Assembly (NCBI RefSeq): GCF_000966975.1
Contig: NZ_JZWV01000706.1
Span: 1-10,254 of the forward strand
Direction of reading: 5' to 3'
Source of the DNA: Streptomyces katrae
Lineage (GTDB): Bacteria > Actinomycetota > Actinomycetes > Streptomycetales > Streptomycetaceae
Length of the DNA: 10,254 nt
A program made the position numbers and the translations under genes. This document shows positions 1 to 6,436 of the stretch, one piece after another; the first letter of the stretch is position 1; every line of letters starts with the position of its first letter. The notes under the pieces are model-generated. The model ran no database searches and was not told the DNA's origin. It saw only the letters and a program-made list of their open reading frames with translations.

Positions 1-10
1 TTTGAGGCGC

Positions 11-40
11 GGGGTCTGGGGCGGAGCCCCAGGGGCTTTT
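11..40. repeat. REP-like intergenic hairpin of Streptomyces type, possible terminator
   Basis: A perfect 7-bp stem (CTGGGGC at 16-22, GCCCCAG at 26-32) with a 3-base loop sits in a GGGG...GGGGC context and is followed by TTTT at 37-40. From general knowledge, GGGGTCTGGGGCGGAGCCCC-like sequences recur many times between genes in Streptomyces genomes, so this reads as a dispersed intergenic repeat. The T run could also let it end transcription arriving from the left. Only one copy is visible here, so the repeat status is inferred. Confidence 0.5.
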
Positions 41-143
41 CAGCCGCGCCGGCGTCTGAGGCGGGAACGGGCGAAGGGTGGGGCGGGGAGACGGCTCCGC
101 GCAGCGCTGCACCCACCCCGCGCCGCAGGCCCGCGGCAAACCG

Positions 144-175
144 TTTACCAGGTCCAGGGGCGGGCCCCATAGGAT
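144..175 (+). promoter_or_regulatory. Possible gatC promoter
   Basis: A TAGGAT hexamer at 170-175 fits the streptomycete -10 pattern TAGRRT. The best -35 candidate is TTTACC at 144-149, which leaves a 20-bp spacer. That is longer than the usual 17-18, so only the -10 is persuasive. A transcript starting near 182 would give a leader of about 40 nt before gatC. The rest of 1-221 contains no gene I can support. Confidence 0.3.
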
Positions 176-221
176 TGGCCCCGAAACTACACAACACTCA
201 CCACCCCCAGAGGATCGCTGC

Positions 222-518
222 ATGCCTGGCATCACGCGCGAGGAGGTCGCCCACCTCGCTCGGCTGGCACGTCTGGAACTGAAGAGCGAAGAGCTCGACC
301 ACTTCGCCGGACAGCTCGACGACATCATCGGCGCGGTCGCCCGCGTTTCCGAGGTCGCCGACCAAGACGTCCCGCCGACCTCCCACCCGCTCCCGCTGAC
401 GAACGTCATGCGCGCGGACGAGGTCCGTCCCTCGCTCACCCCCGAGCAGGCGCTTTCCGGCGCTCCCGCCCAGGAGCAGCAGCGTTTCAAGGTGCCGCAG
501 ATCCTGGGGGAGGACTAA
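222..518 (+). CDS. gatC: Glutamyl/aspartyl-tRNA amidotransferase subunit C (GatC)
   Basis: This 98-residue protein has the normal size for GatC, the small subunit that wraps around and stabilises GatA in the GatCAB complex. GatCAB converts Glu-tRNA(Gln) to Gln-tRNA(Gln), and in some bacteria Asp-tRNA(Asn) to Asn-tRNA(Asn), in the cytosol. The N-terminus ([17 protein letters not shown], residues 4-20) is the family's characteristic amphipathic helix, followed by the 'Q-L-D-D-I-I' segment near residues 30-35. The C-terminal end, with '[17 protein letters not shown]' and 'FKVPQIL', is also typical. The ATG at 222 is chosen because AGAGGA lies 7 bases upstream and homology begins there; an in-frame extension upstream to 78 has no GatC character. 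gatA starts 5 bp after the stop, so the genes are co-transcribed. Confidence 0.97.
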   Translation: MPGITREEVAHLARLARLELKSEELDHFAGQLDDIIGAVARVSEVADQDVPPTSHPLPLTNVMRADEVRPSLTPEQALSGAPAQEQQRFKVPQILGED

Positions 519-523
519 TCACC

Positions 524-2023
524 ATGGCTGACACCAACATCATCAAGCTGACGGCCGCCCAGACCGCCGAGAAGATCGCCTCCGGCGAGCTCACGGCCGT
601 CGAGGTCACCGAGGCCCACCTCGCCCGCATCGACGCGACCGACGAGAAGGTCCACGCCTTCCTCCACGTCGACCGCGAGGGCGCCCTCGCGCAGGCCCGC
701 GCCGTCGACGCCAAGCGCGCCGCGGGCGAGAAGCTCGGCCCGCTGGCCGGCGTCCCGCTCGCCCTCAAGGACATCTTCACCACGGTCGGCGTACCGACCA
801 CCGTCGGTTCGAAGATCCTCGAAGGCTGGATCCCGCCCTACGACGCCACCCTGACGCGCAAGCTCAAGGAAGCCGACGTCGTCATCCTCGGCAAGACCAA
901 CATGGACGAGTTCGCCATGGGCTCCTCCACCGAGAACAGCGCCTACGGCCCGACCGGCAACCCCTGGGACCTCACCAAGATCCCCGGTGGTTCCGGCGGC
1001 GGCTCCGCGGCCGCCCTGGCCGCCTTCCAGGCCCCGCTCGCCATCGGCACGGACACCGGCGGCTCCATCCGCCAGCCCGCCGCCGTCACCGGCACCGTCG
1101 GCGTGAAGCCCACCTACGGCGGCGTCTCCCGCTACGGCATGGTGGCCTTCTCCTCCTCCCTCGACCAGGGCGGCCCGTGCGCCCGTACGGTCCTGGACGC
1201 GGCCCTCCTCCACGAGGTCATCGCCGGCCACGACCCGCTCGACTCCACCTCCATCGACGCCCCGGTCCCGCCGGTCGTCGAGGCCGCCCGCAACGGCTCC
1301 GTCGCCGGCATGCGCGTCGGTGTGGTCAAGCAGTTCCGCGGCGAGGGCTACCAGGCCGGCGTCGTCCAGCGCTTCGACGAGTCCGTCGAGCTCCTCAAGG
1401 AGCTCGGCGCCGAGATCGTCGAGCTGGACTGCCCGTCCTTCGACCTCGCCATGGCCGCGTACTACCTGATCGCGCCGTCCGAGTGCTCCTCCAACCTGGC
1501 CCGCTTCGACGCCATGCGCTACGGCCTGCGCGTCGGCGACGACGGCACGAAGTCCGCCGAGGAGGTCACCGCCCTCACCCGCGAGGCCGGCTTCGGCGAC
1601 GAGGTCAAGCGCCGCATCATCCTCGGCACGTACGCGCTCAGCTCCGGCTACTACGACGCGTACTACGGCTCCGCCCAGAAGGTCCGCACGCTCATCTCGA
1701 AGGACTTCGAGAAGTCCTTCGAGCAGGTCGACGTGATCGTCTCCCCGACGACCCCGACCACCGCCTTCGCCATCGGTGAGCGCACCGACGACCCGCTGGC
1801 GATGTACCTCGCGGACCTGTGCACCATCCCGACCAACCTGGCCGGCAACTCCGCCATGTCGCTGCCCTGCGGCCTGGCCCCGGAGGACGGCCTGCCGGTC
1901 GGTCTGCAGATCATCGCCCCGGCGATGAAGGACGACCGTCTCTACAAGGTCGGCGCGGCCGTCGAGGCCGCCTTCGTCGAGCGCTGGGGCCACCCGCTGC
2001 TTGAGGAGGCTCCGTCGCTGTGA
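524..2023 (+). CDS. gatA: Glutamyl/aspartyl-tRNA amidotransferase subunit A (GatA)
   Basis: GatA (499 aa, close to the usual 480-500) is the glutaminase subunit of GatCAB. It hydrolyses glutamine and passes ammonia through a channel to GatB. It belongs to the amidase-signature family with a Ser-cisSer-Lys triad. Here these are K82 (in ALKDIF), S157 (in PGGSGGGS) and S181 (in TGGSIRQPA). The 75- and 24-residue spacings match those of the S. aureus enzyme (K79, S154, S178). The Gly/Ser-rich amidase signature covers about residues 154-186, and [13 protein letters not shown] at 123-135 is also typical. The ATG at 524 follows GGGGGAGG (506-513), which lies inside the end of gatC. The stop codon overlaps the GTG of the next small gene (GTGA). 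No catalytic residue is missing. Confidence 0.98.
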   Translation: MADTNIIKLTAAQTAEKIASGELTAVEVTEAHLARIDATDEKVHAFLHVDREGALAQARAVDAKRAAGEKLGPLAGVPLALKDIFTTVGVPTTVGSKILEGWIPPYDATLTRKLKEADVVILGKTNMDEFAMGSSTENSAYGPTGNPWDLTKIPGGSGGGSAAALAAFQAPLAIGTDTGGSIRQPAAVTGTVGVKPTYGGVSRYGMVAFSSSLDQGGPCARTVLDAALLHEVIAGHDPLDSTSIDAPVPPVVEAARNGSVAGMRVGVVKQFRGEGYQAGVVQRFDESVELLKELGAEIVELDCPSFDLAMAAYYLIAPSECSSNLARFDAMRYGLRVGDDGTKSAEEVTALTREAGFGDEVKRRIILGTYALSSGYYDAYYGSAQKVRTLISKDFEKSFEQVDVIVSPTTPTTAFAIGERTDDPLAMYLADLCTIPTNLAGNSAMSLPCGLAPEDGLPVGLQIIAPAMKDDRLYKVGAAVEAAFVERWGHPLLEEAPSL

Positions 2024-2265
2024 GTTCGAGTGCGCTGTCCAAGGCCAAGGGCTTCAAGAAGTCGAAGACCGGGACCTACCTGTCGATGGGCACCACCGCC
2101 TTCGGTGCCATCAGTGTGATCAAGCAGGTGCGCAAGGCCCGCACCGAGCACGACACGCTCCAGCTCGTCGACGCCGTCGTGTCCGCCGCCGCCATCGTCA
2201 CCGGCCTCGCGATCCTGTACCGCGAGCTGAAGCGCCTGGGCGACGACGACGTCCTGCTGGGCTGA
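2020..2265 (+). CDS. Small hydrophobic protein of unknown function inside the gatCAB operon
   Basis: This 81-aa protein has a basic N-terminus (KAKGFKKSK, residues 8-16). A weakly hydrophobic stretch follows at about 20-34, then a charged segment, then a stronger hydrophobic helix at about 50-67 ([16 protein letters not shown]). The tail is acidic (GDDDVLLG). It is probably membrane-associated with one or two helices. The GTG start at 2020 shares bases with the gatA stop (GTGA, 2020-2023), and GAGGAGG at 2003-2009 gives a 10-base spacing, so translation is likely coupled to gatA. gatB begins 16 bp after the stop. I do not recognise a named family. Third-position GC and the tight packing support a real gene. 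A link to the amidotransferase is inferred from position only. Confidence 0.82.
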   Translation: MSSSALSKAKGFKKSKTGTYLSMGTTAFGAISVIKQVRKARTEHDTLQLVDAVVSAAAIVTGLAILYRELKRLGDDDVLLG

Positions 2266-2281
2266 GAGGGAAAGTTTCACC

Positions 2282-3796
2282 GTGACCACCTTCACCGAAC
2301 TGCTGTCGTACGAAGACGCCCTCGCGTCGTACGACCCCGTCATGGGCCTTGAGGTCCATGTCGAGCTCGGCACCAAGACCAAGATGTTCTGCGGCTGCTC
2401 CACCGAGCTGGGCGCCGAGCCCAACTCGCAGACCTGCCCCACCTGCCTCGGTCTCCCCGGCTCGCTCCCGGTCGTCAACGCGATCGGCGTCGAGTCCGCC
2501 GTCAAGATCGGTCTCGCGCTGAACTGCGAGATCGCCGAGTGGTGCCGCTTCGCCCGGAAGAACTACTTCTATCCGGACATGCCGAAGAACTTCCAGACCT
2601 CCCAGTACGACGAGCCGATCGCCTTCAACGGCTACCTCGACGTCCAGCTGGAGGACGGCGAGATCTTCCGTGTGGAGATCGAGCGCGCGCACATGGAGGA
2701 GGACACCGGCAAGTCGCTGCACGTCGGCGGCGCCACCGGCCGTATCCACGGCGCGTCCCACTCCCTGCTGGACTACAACCGCGCCGGCATCCCCCTCATC
2801 GAGATCGTCACCAAGCCGATCGAGGGCGCCGGCGAGCGGGCCCCCGAGGTCGCCAAGGCGTACGTGGCCGAGCTGCGCGAGGTCATCAAGGCGCTCGGCG
2901 TCTCCGAGGCCCGGATGGACAAGGGCCAGATGCGCTGCGACGTCAACCTGTCGCTGCGCCCGAACGGGACGAAGGAATTCGGCACCCGCTCGGAGACCAA
3001 GAACGTCAACTCGCTGCGCTCCGTCGAGCGCGCGGCCCGCTTCGAGATCCAGCGCCACGCGGCGGTGCTCTCGTCGGGCGGCTCCATCGTGCAGGAGACC
3101 CGGCACTTCCACGAGGAGGACGGCTCCACCACGGCCGGCCGCATCAAGGACAACGCCGAGGACTACCGGTACTTCCCGGAGCCCGACCTGGTCCCCGTCG
3201 CCCCGGCCCGCGCCTGGGTCGAGGAGCTGCGCGCCGCCCTCCCGGAGATGCCGCGCCTGCGCCGCAACCGACTCCGCGAGGAGTGGGGCGTCAGCGAGCA
3301 CGACATGCAGTCCATCCTCAACGCCGGCGCGGTGGACTCCATCGTCGCCACGATCGAGGAGGGCGCCGACTCGGCGGCCGCCCGCAAGTGGTGGATGGGC
3401 GAGCTCGCCCGCAACGCCAACGAGCAGGGCGTGTCGGTCGACGAGCTGCCGATCACCCCGGCCCAGGTGGCCCGTATCGCGGCCCTGGTCGCGGCCGGCG
3501 ACCTGAACGACAAGCTGGCCCGCCAGGTCATCGAGGGCGTCCTCGCCGGCGAGGGCACCCCGGACGAGGTCGTCGAGAAGCGCGGCCTGAAGGTCGTCTC
3601 GGACGAGGGCGCGCTGGGCGCGGCCGTGGACGAGGCCATCGCGGGCAACGCGGCCATCGCCGACAAGATCCGCGGTGGCAAGATCGCCGCCGTCGGCGCC
3701 CTGGTCGGCGCGGTCATGAAGACCACCCGCGGCCAGGCCGACGCGGCCCGCGTCAAGGAGCTCATCCTGGAGAAGCTCGGCGTCTCCGAGGGCTGA
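2282..3796 (+). CDS. gatB: Glutamyl/aspartyl-tRNA amidotransferase subunit B (GatB)
   Basis: GatB (504 aa) binds the mischarged tRNA. It phosphorylates the attached Glu or Asp using ATP, then amidates it with ammonia from GatA. Visible family features are MGLEVHVEL at 21-29; CGC (37-39) and CPTC (52-55), the cysteine pattern of the zinc-binding region found in many GatB proteins; AHMEEDTGK at 136-144; and the signature [13 protein letters not shown] at 163-175. The remainder from about residue 355 ([10 protein letters not shown] onwards) corresponds to the helical and YqeY-like tail domain that contacts tRNA. The GTG at 2282 is chosen because AGAGGG (2265-2270) lies 11 bases upstream and homology starts just after it. 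It is the last gene of the operon and is followed by a strong hairpin. Streptomycetes generally lack a glutaminyl-tRNA synthetase and depend on this pathway. Confidence 0.98.
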   Translation: MTTFTELLSYEDALASYDPVMGLEVHVELGTKTKMFCGCSTELGAEPNSQTCPTCLGLPGSLPVVNAIGVESAVKIGLALNCEIAEWCRFARKNYFYPDMPKNFQTSQYDEPIAFNGYLDVQLEDGEIFRVEIERAHMEEDTGKSLHVGGATGRIHGASHSLLDYNRAGIPLIEIVTKPIEGAGERAPEVAKAYVAELREVIKALGVSEARMDKGQMRCDVNLSLRPNGTKEFGTRSETKNVNSLRSVERAARFEIQRHAAVLSSGGSIVQETRHFHEEDGSTTAGRIKDNAEDYRYFPEPDLVPVAPARAWVEELRAALPEMPRLRRNRLREEWGVSEHDMQSILNAGAVDSIVATIEEGADSAAARKWWMGELARNANEQGVSVDELPITPAQVARIAALVAAGDLNDKLARQVIEGVLAGEGTPDEVVEKRGLKVVSDEGALGAAVDEAIAGNAAIADKIRGGKIAAVGALVGAVMKTTRGQADAARVKELILEKLGVSEG

Positions 3797-3817
3797 GCCG
3801 GCTGATCGCTTCGCAGG

Positions 3818-3853
3818 GGAGTGGCCCGCACCGGATCCGGTGCGGGCCACTCC
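3818..3853 (+). terminator. Perfect 36-bp palindrome, probable terminator of gatCAB
   Basis: The arms 3818-3835 (GGAGTGGCCCGCACCGGA) and 3836-3853 are exact reverse complements, centred on GGATCC, and begin 22 bp after the gatB stop. As RNA this gives a stem of about 16 bp with a GAUC loop. There is no T tract, which is common for strong streptomycete terminators. Being symmetrical, it could work on both strands. Terminator function is inferred from position and stability. Confidence 0.8.
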
Positions 3854-3863
3854 GCCATGTGCG

Positions 3864-3893
3864 CTGACGGAGACCGGATCACCGGGCTACCCT
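3864..3893 (+). promoter_or_regulatory. Probable promoter of the antitoxin gene
   Basis: CTGACG (3864-3869) resembles the -35 consensus TTGACA, and TACCCT (3888-3893) resembles a -10 (TAnnnT), with an 18-bp spacer. It lies just after the gatB terminator and predicts a start near 3900, about 38 nt before the antitoxin ATG. This is a sequence match only. Confidence 0.42.
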
Positions 3894-3898
3894 TGATC

Positions 3899-3908
3899 GC
3901 TGATCAGC
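3899..3908. promoter_or_regulatory. 10-bp palindrome at the predicted transcription start, candidate antitoxin operator
   Basis: GCTGATCAGC is a perfect palindrome overlapping the predicted transcription start of the phd-like gene. Phd/YefM antitoxins bind short palindromes at their own promoters to autoregulate, so this is a natural operator candidate. A nearby TTGATC (3893-3898) may be a degenerate half site. A 10-bp palindrome can also occur by chance, hence the modest score. Confidence 0.3.
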
Positions 3909-3937
3909 CCACCCGCCGCTCTGCTGGGGAGGCAGCC

Positions 3938-4180
3938 ATGGAAGAGCTTCGTGAGTACGACGTCCACGAGGCCGAGGGCCGCTTCTTGCAGATCATGGAG
4001 CGGGTGGCCGCCGGCGAAGAGGTGGCGATCACCAAGGCGGGCACACCGATTGCCAAGGTGATTCCCTTGCATCCCGGCGTCCCGCGGACGGGCCGCGGTT
4101 CCCTAGCGGGCGCGATCCACATCCCGGACGACTCCGATGAGCTGCCCGGCGACGTTGGCGACGCCTTCGGGATGGGTTGA
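3938..4180 (+). CDS. Phd/YefM-family type II antitoxin, no recognisable toxin beside it
   Basis: The 80-aa product has the Phd/YefM layout. An N-terminal fold (residues 1-45) carries the pattern F-x-x-x-x-E-R-V-A-A-G-E-E-V-x-I-T-K-x-G-x-P-I-A-K-V-I-P. A short acidic tail follows (GSLAGAIHIPDDSDELP, 54-70, ending DAFGM), typical of the toxin-wrapping region. Such antitoxins bind DNA to repress their own operon and neutralise a partner, usually a PIN-domain (VapC) or Doc/YoeB-type toxin. The ATG at 3938 is chosen for GGGGAGG five bases upstream (3926-3932); an in-frame extension further up would run through the gatB terminator. No PIN, Doc or RelE-like frame follows. Instead a 34-codon frame begins in the stop codon (TGATG). 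Codons such as TTG, ATT and CAT are more frequent than in gatCAB, which hints at accessory origin. Confidence 0.85.
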   Translation: MEELREYDVHEAEGRFLQIMERVAAGEEVAITKAGTPIAKVIPLHPGVPRTGRGSLAGAIHIPDDSDELPGDVGDAFGMG

Positions 4181-4284
4181 TGGGGTTTTACTGCATGACC
4201 ATCCGGCCCAAGGAGCGGATCGGGCCGTGGGAAGAGGGAACGGACCTGCTGTCGGTGACGGCGGAGGCGGGGAGCTGCCGATGA
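4180..4284 (+). CDS. Possible 34-aa protein coupled to the antitoxin
   Basis: An ATG at 4180 overlaps the antitoxin stop by one base (TGATG) and opens a 34-codon frame with about 88% G/C at third positions, as expected for a translated streptomycete frame. The peptide starts MGFYCMTIRPKERIGPW, has an acidic then hydrophobic middle (EEGTDLLSV), and ends GSCR. No family is recognised, and it does not begin like a PIN toxin (no L-L-D-T-H motif). It has only a weak ribosome-binding site (GGGA at 4169-4172), so expression would depend on coupling. Its TGA overlaps an ATG (ATGA), but that ATG reads a frame without coding character. It could be a tiny independent gene, the remnant of a lost toxin gene, or spurious. 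Confidence 0.38.
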   Translation: MGFYCMTIRPKERIGPWEEGTDLLSVTAEAGSCR

Positions 4285-4315
4285 GCGCTGCTCCCACAAC
4301 GTACGGGGGATACGG

Positions 4316-4840
4316 GTGGAGATCGGGGCGATGGTCGTCGCCGTCGTGGGTGTGGCGGGGACGCTGGGGGCGTCGCTGCTCACGCAGCGGGGCGCGGAGC
4401 GGGCGAAGCGGCGGGAGATAGAACTCGTACGGGAGCACGAGGAGGTACGGGAGAACCTGGCCCTGCGGCGCACCTGCTACGCGGCCCTCAACCGGGACTC
4501 GCGCCAGTACACCACCGCCCTCAACCGCCACCTGCACGTGATGCGGGAGCAGGGGGTGCAGGACGCGGACCGGGAGGCGCTCGACGCGGCGAAGGCCGCG
4601 CACCGGGACACGTACTCCGAGGCGCAGATGATCGCCCCGGACGCCGTGCTCGCCGCCGCGACCGCCGTCAACCACGCCCTGACCCTGGTCTACGGGCAGG
4701 TCAAGCGCCTGGAGCGGGGCGCCCCCGAGGCGGGCGAGACGATGGAGACCGTCTCCCGGGCCCAGCAGGCGATCTGGGACCTGCTCAGGGAGATGCGCGC
4801 GGCCATGCGGGTGGACCTCGGGGTGTCGGCGGCCGACTGA
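4316..4840 (+). CDS. Membrane-anchored protein of unknown function with helical cytoplasmic region
   Basis: The 174-aa product begins with a hydrophobic helix (about residues 3-22, MVVAVVGVAGTLGASLL). A highly charged, probably coiled-coil stretch follows (QRGAERAKRREIELVREHEE, 24-43), then the segment LRRTCYAALNRDSRQYTTAL (50-69) and further long helices to the end. Proteins of this design, with one N-terminal membrane segment and the R-R-x-x-Y-x-x-L-N-x-x-S-R-Q-Y core, are common in Streptomyces as uncharacterised proteins; I cannot assign a role. The GTG at 4316 is chosen because GGGGGA (4305-4310) is five bases upstream and the hydrophobic helix starts immediately. It lies 31 bp after the possible micro-ORF and may share the antitoxin transcript. 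It ends 13 bp from the convergent kinase gene, with no obvious hairpin between them. Confidence 0.85.
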   Translation: MEIGAMVVAVVGVAGTLGASLLTQRGAERAKRREIELVREHEEVRENLALRRTCYAALNRDSRQYTTALNRHLHVMREQGVQDADREALDAAKAAHRDTYSEAQMIAPDAVLAAATAVNHALTLVYGQVKRLERGAPEAGETMETVSRAQQAIWDLLREMRAAMRVDLGVSAAD

Positions 4841-4853
4841 AGCCGCCGCCCCG

Positions 4854-6377
4854 CTACTTCCTCAGGGTGGGCGTGCCCAGGACGAGCCGGCCCATTCCGC
4901 AGGTGTTCCCCGGGTCGACGTAGGAGATGTCCAGGCGCCGGCCGTTCGCCACGTCGAGCGACAGGGGTTCCGGGGACCCGACCCGCAGGGTCCCGCTCCA
5001 CACGGACTTCCCGTCCACCCCCACGCTGACGCGCGCGTTCGCGTGCGTCGAGGCGTCGTCGACCCCGGCGACCATGGTCAGGGTCTTCCAGCCGCCGCCC
5101 AGGTCGTAGGAGGCCGCCCCGTCGCAGATCTTGTAGGGTCCGGCGGCCACCAGGGCGGTGTCGTAGCGCTGGGAACCGAGCGTGCCGTCACCGGCCTCGA
5201 ACCAGGCGTACTCGCCCTTGGCGACCGGCTGGAGGGTGGTCAGCGAGACCCCGCCCGCGTCGGACGCGGCAGGGGGCGGAGTGGACGAGCGGGACGCGGA
5301 CGGGGCCGTCGGCTGCGTGCCTCCCGCACGGTCCGGGCTGCCGTCGCCCTCGTCCCCGAACAGCTTCACGCCGGTGATGACCGCGGTGGCCAGGAGTACC
5401 GCGCAGGCGGCCGCGACCAGTACCGGGCTGCGTCGCCGCGCCGTCGGCGCCGGTGCGGGCCGCGCGTCCTGGATCTCTTCATGCGGGACGGAGACCACCG
5501 CCTGGCGAACCTCCTGCACCCAGCCGGCCAGGCTCAGCGGCCGCTGCTCCGGGTCGACGGCGCAGAGCGCCGCGATCCGCTCCCGCCGCCCGGGGTCCAG
5601 CGCCGCGACCTGCGGCAGCTCCGCCATCGCCTCGGCCAGGAGGCCCGGCGTGCGGGGCGGGGACTCCCCGCTCAGCAGGAAGTAGGCGAGGGCCCCGAAG
5701 GCGTACCGGTCCGTGGCGGGGGTGCGGCGGCCGTCGAAGACCTCGGGGGCCGCGTAGCCGGGGGTGAACCAGATCTCCGCCGTGCGGTGTTCGGCGGTCA
5801 GCTTGCTGAGGCCGAAGTCGACCAGCGTGGCCTGCCCGTCGGCGTCGACCATCACATTGCCGGGGGAGAGGTCGCCGTGGACCACCTGACGCCCGGACGG
5901 GGTGGCCTTCCCCGAGTGCAGCCAGTCCAGTACCTCGGCCAGCTGTTCCAGCGTCCGCAGCACCTCGCGCCGTCCGGCGGGGGTGGAGAGGTCCCGCTCG
6001 GCCCGCCAGTCGCGCAGGTCGACGCCGTTCACGCGGTTCATCACCAGCACCAGGGACCGTCCGGACAGGCCGGAGGCCTCACCCGCCCGGTGGATCGGCG
6101 GGCCCTCGAAGTGCTCCCGTACACCGACGACCCCGGGGCGGTGGACGAAGCGCAGCAACTCGGCCTGCTCGTTCCACTTCTGGCTGATCCGGGAGAACTC
6201 CTCGGACGTGATCGTCGTCTTGGAGTCGAGCACCTTGACGACGACGGGCTCGGCCCCGCCCGCCAGCTCCAGCTCCGCGAGATGGATCACGGCCTCGCCG
6301 CCGCGCCCGATGGACCGCAGCAGCCGGTACCGGTCGGGCGCCGAGTCGGGTCCGATGTACAGCTTCTGGCTGGTCAA
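4854..6377 (-). CDS. Transmembrane Ser/Thr protein kinase with NPCBM-like extracytoplasmic domain
   Basis: Taken from the TTG at 6377 the protein has 507 residues. Residues 16-295 form a Hanks-type kinase: glycine loop IGRGGEAV (23-30), ATP-binding lysine K48 (VVVKVLD), catalytic loop HGDLSPGN (167-174; D169, N174), DFG at 187-189 and GYAAPE at 207-212. The loop reads H-G-D rather than H-R-D, so this is a non-RD kinase. A proline-rich juxtamembrane region leads to one membrane helix (about 319-338), a Ser/Thr/Pro/Gly linker (340-376) and an extracytoplasmic domain (378-505). That domain contains SQRYDTAL, CDGAASYDLGG, MVAGVDD and VSVGVDGKSVWSG, resembling NPCBM carbohydrate-binding modules. 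It has two cysteines (C418, C493) that could form a disulphide. Inferred role: a receptor kinase sensing a cell-wall or extracellular ligand. It probably shares a transcript with the DUF397 and XRE genes upstream. An alternative TTG at 6440 would add 21 residues. Confidence 0.9.
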   Translation of the reverse strand: MTSQKLYIGPDSAPDRYRLLRSIGRGGEAVIHLAELELAGGAEPVVVKVLDSKTTITSEEFSRISQKWNEQAELLRFVHRPGVVGVREHFEGPPIHRAGEASGLSGRSLVLVMNRVNGVDLRDWRAERDLSTPAGRREVLRTLEQLAEVLDWLHSGKATPSGRQVVHGDLSPGNVMVDADGQATLVDFGLSKLTAEHRTAEIWFTPGYAAPEVFDGRRTPATDRYAFGALAYFLLSGESPPRTPGLLAEAMAELPQVAALDPGRRERIAALCAVDPEQRPLSLAGWVQEVRQAVVSVPHEEIQDARPAPAPTARRRSPVLVAAACAVLLATAVITGVKLFGDEGDGSPDRAGGTQPTAPSASRSSTPPPAASDAGGVSLTTLQPVAKGEYAWFEAGDGTLGSQRYDTALVAAGPYKICDGAASYDLGGGWKTLTMVAGVDDASTHANARVSVGVDGKSVWSGTLRVGSPEPLSLDVANGRRLDISYVDPGNTCGMGRLVLGTPTLRK

Positions 6378-6387
6378 TCCGCCCCCC
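6378..6387 (-). promoter_or_regulatory. Ribosome-binding site that decides the kinase TTG start
   Basis: Reading the minus strand, GGGGGG (6387-6382) followed by CGGA precedes the TTG at 6377-6375. This purine-rich run is the only Shine-Dalgarno-like element near the kinase N-terminus, and conserved kinase sequence begins about 15 residues later. The competing TTG at 6440-6438 overlaps the DUF397 stop (TTGA) but has only pyrimidine-rich sequence (CCGTTTCCCA) before it. Confidence 0.45.
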
Positions 6388-6436
6388 GGGCCAGTCAGTT
6401 GGTGGAGATCAGCTTGGCTGGCCGGGGCGGGTGGGG

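Noticed and set aside
78..221. Upstream in-frame extension of gatC
   Set aside because: The extra 48 residues are Pro/Arg/Gly-rich without GatC similarity and overlap the likely promoter. The ATG at 222 has a ribosome-binding site and gives the normal 98-aa length.
515..1993. Long open frame (492 codons) antisense to gatA
   Set aside because: It is a mirror of gatA in GC-rich codon structure. The product is rich in Gly, Ala, Asp, Arg and Val with no domain. gatA has intact catalytic residues on the other strand.
2198..3850. Long open frame (550 codons) antisense to gatB
   Set aside because: Low-complexity product, no ribosome-binding site, and it crosses the terminator palindrome. gatB on the plus strand is unambiguous.
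3821..3937. Upstream in-frame extension of the antitoxin gene
   Set aside because: It would start inside the terminator hairpin and cover the predicted promoter. The ATG at 3938 has a GGGGAGG site and matches the family start.
4281..4421. Frame starting at the ATGA that overlaps the 34-codon ORF stop
   Set aside because: The product is almost only Arg, Gly, Ser and Trp, and it runs out of frame through the well-supported 174-aa gene. The ATGA overlap is probably a coincidence.
6389..6423. GGCCAG/CTGGCC inverted repeat in the gap between the DUF397 and kinase genes
   Set aside because: Six-bp arms with a 23-base spacer are too weak to call a terminator or attenuator, and such matches are expected in GC-rich DNA.
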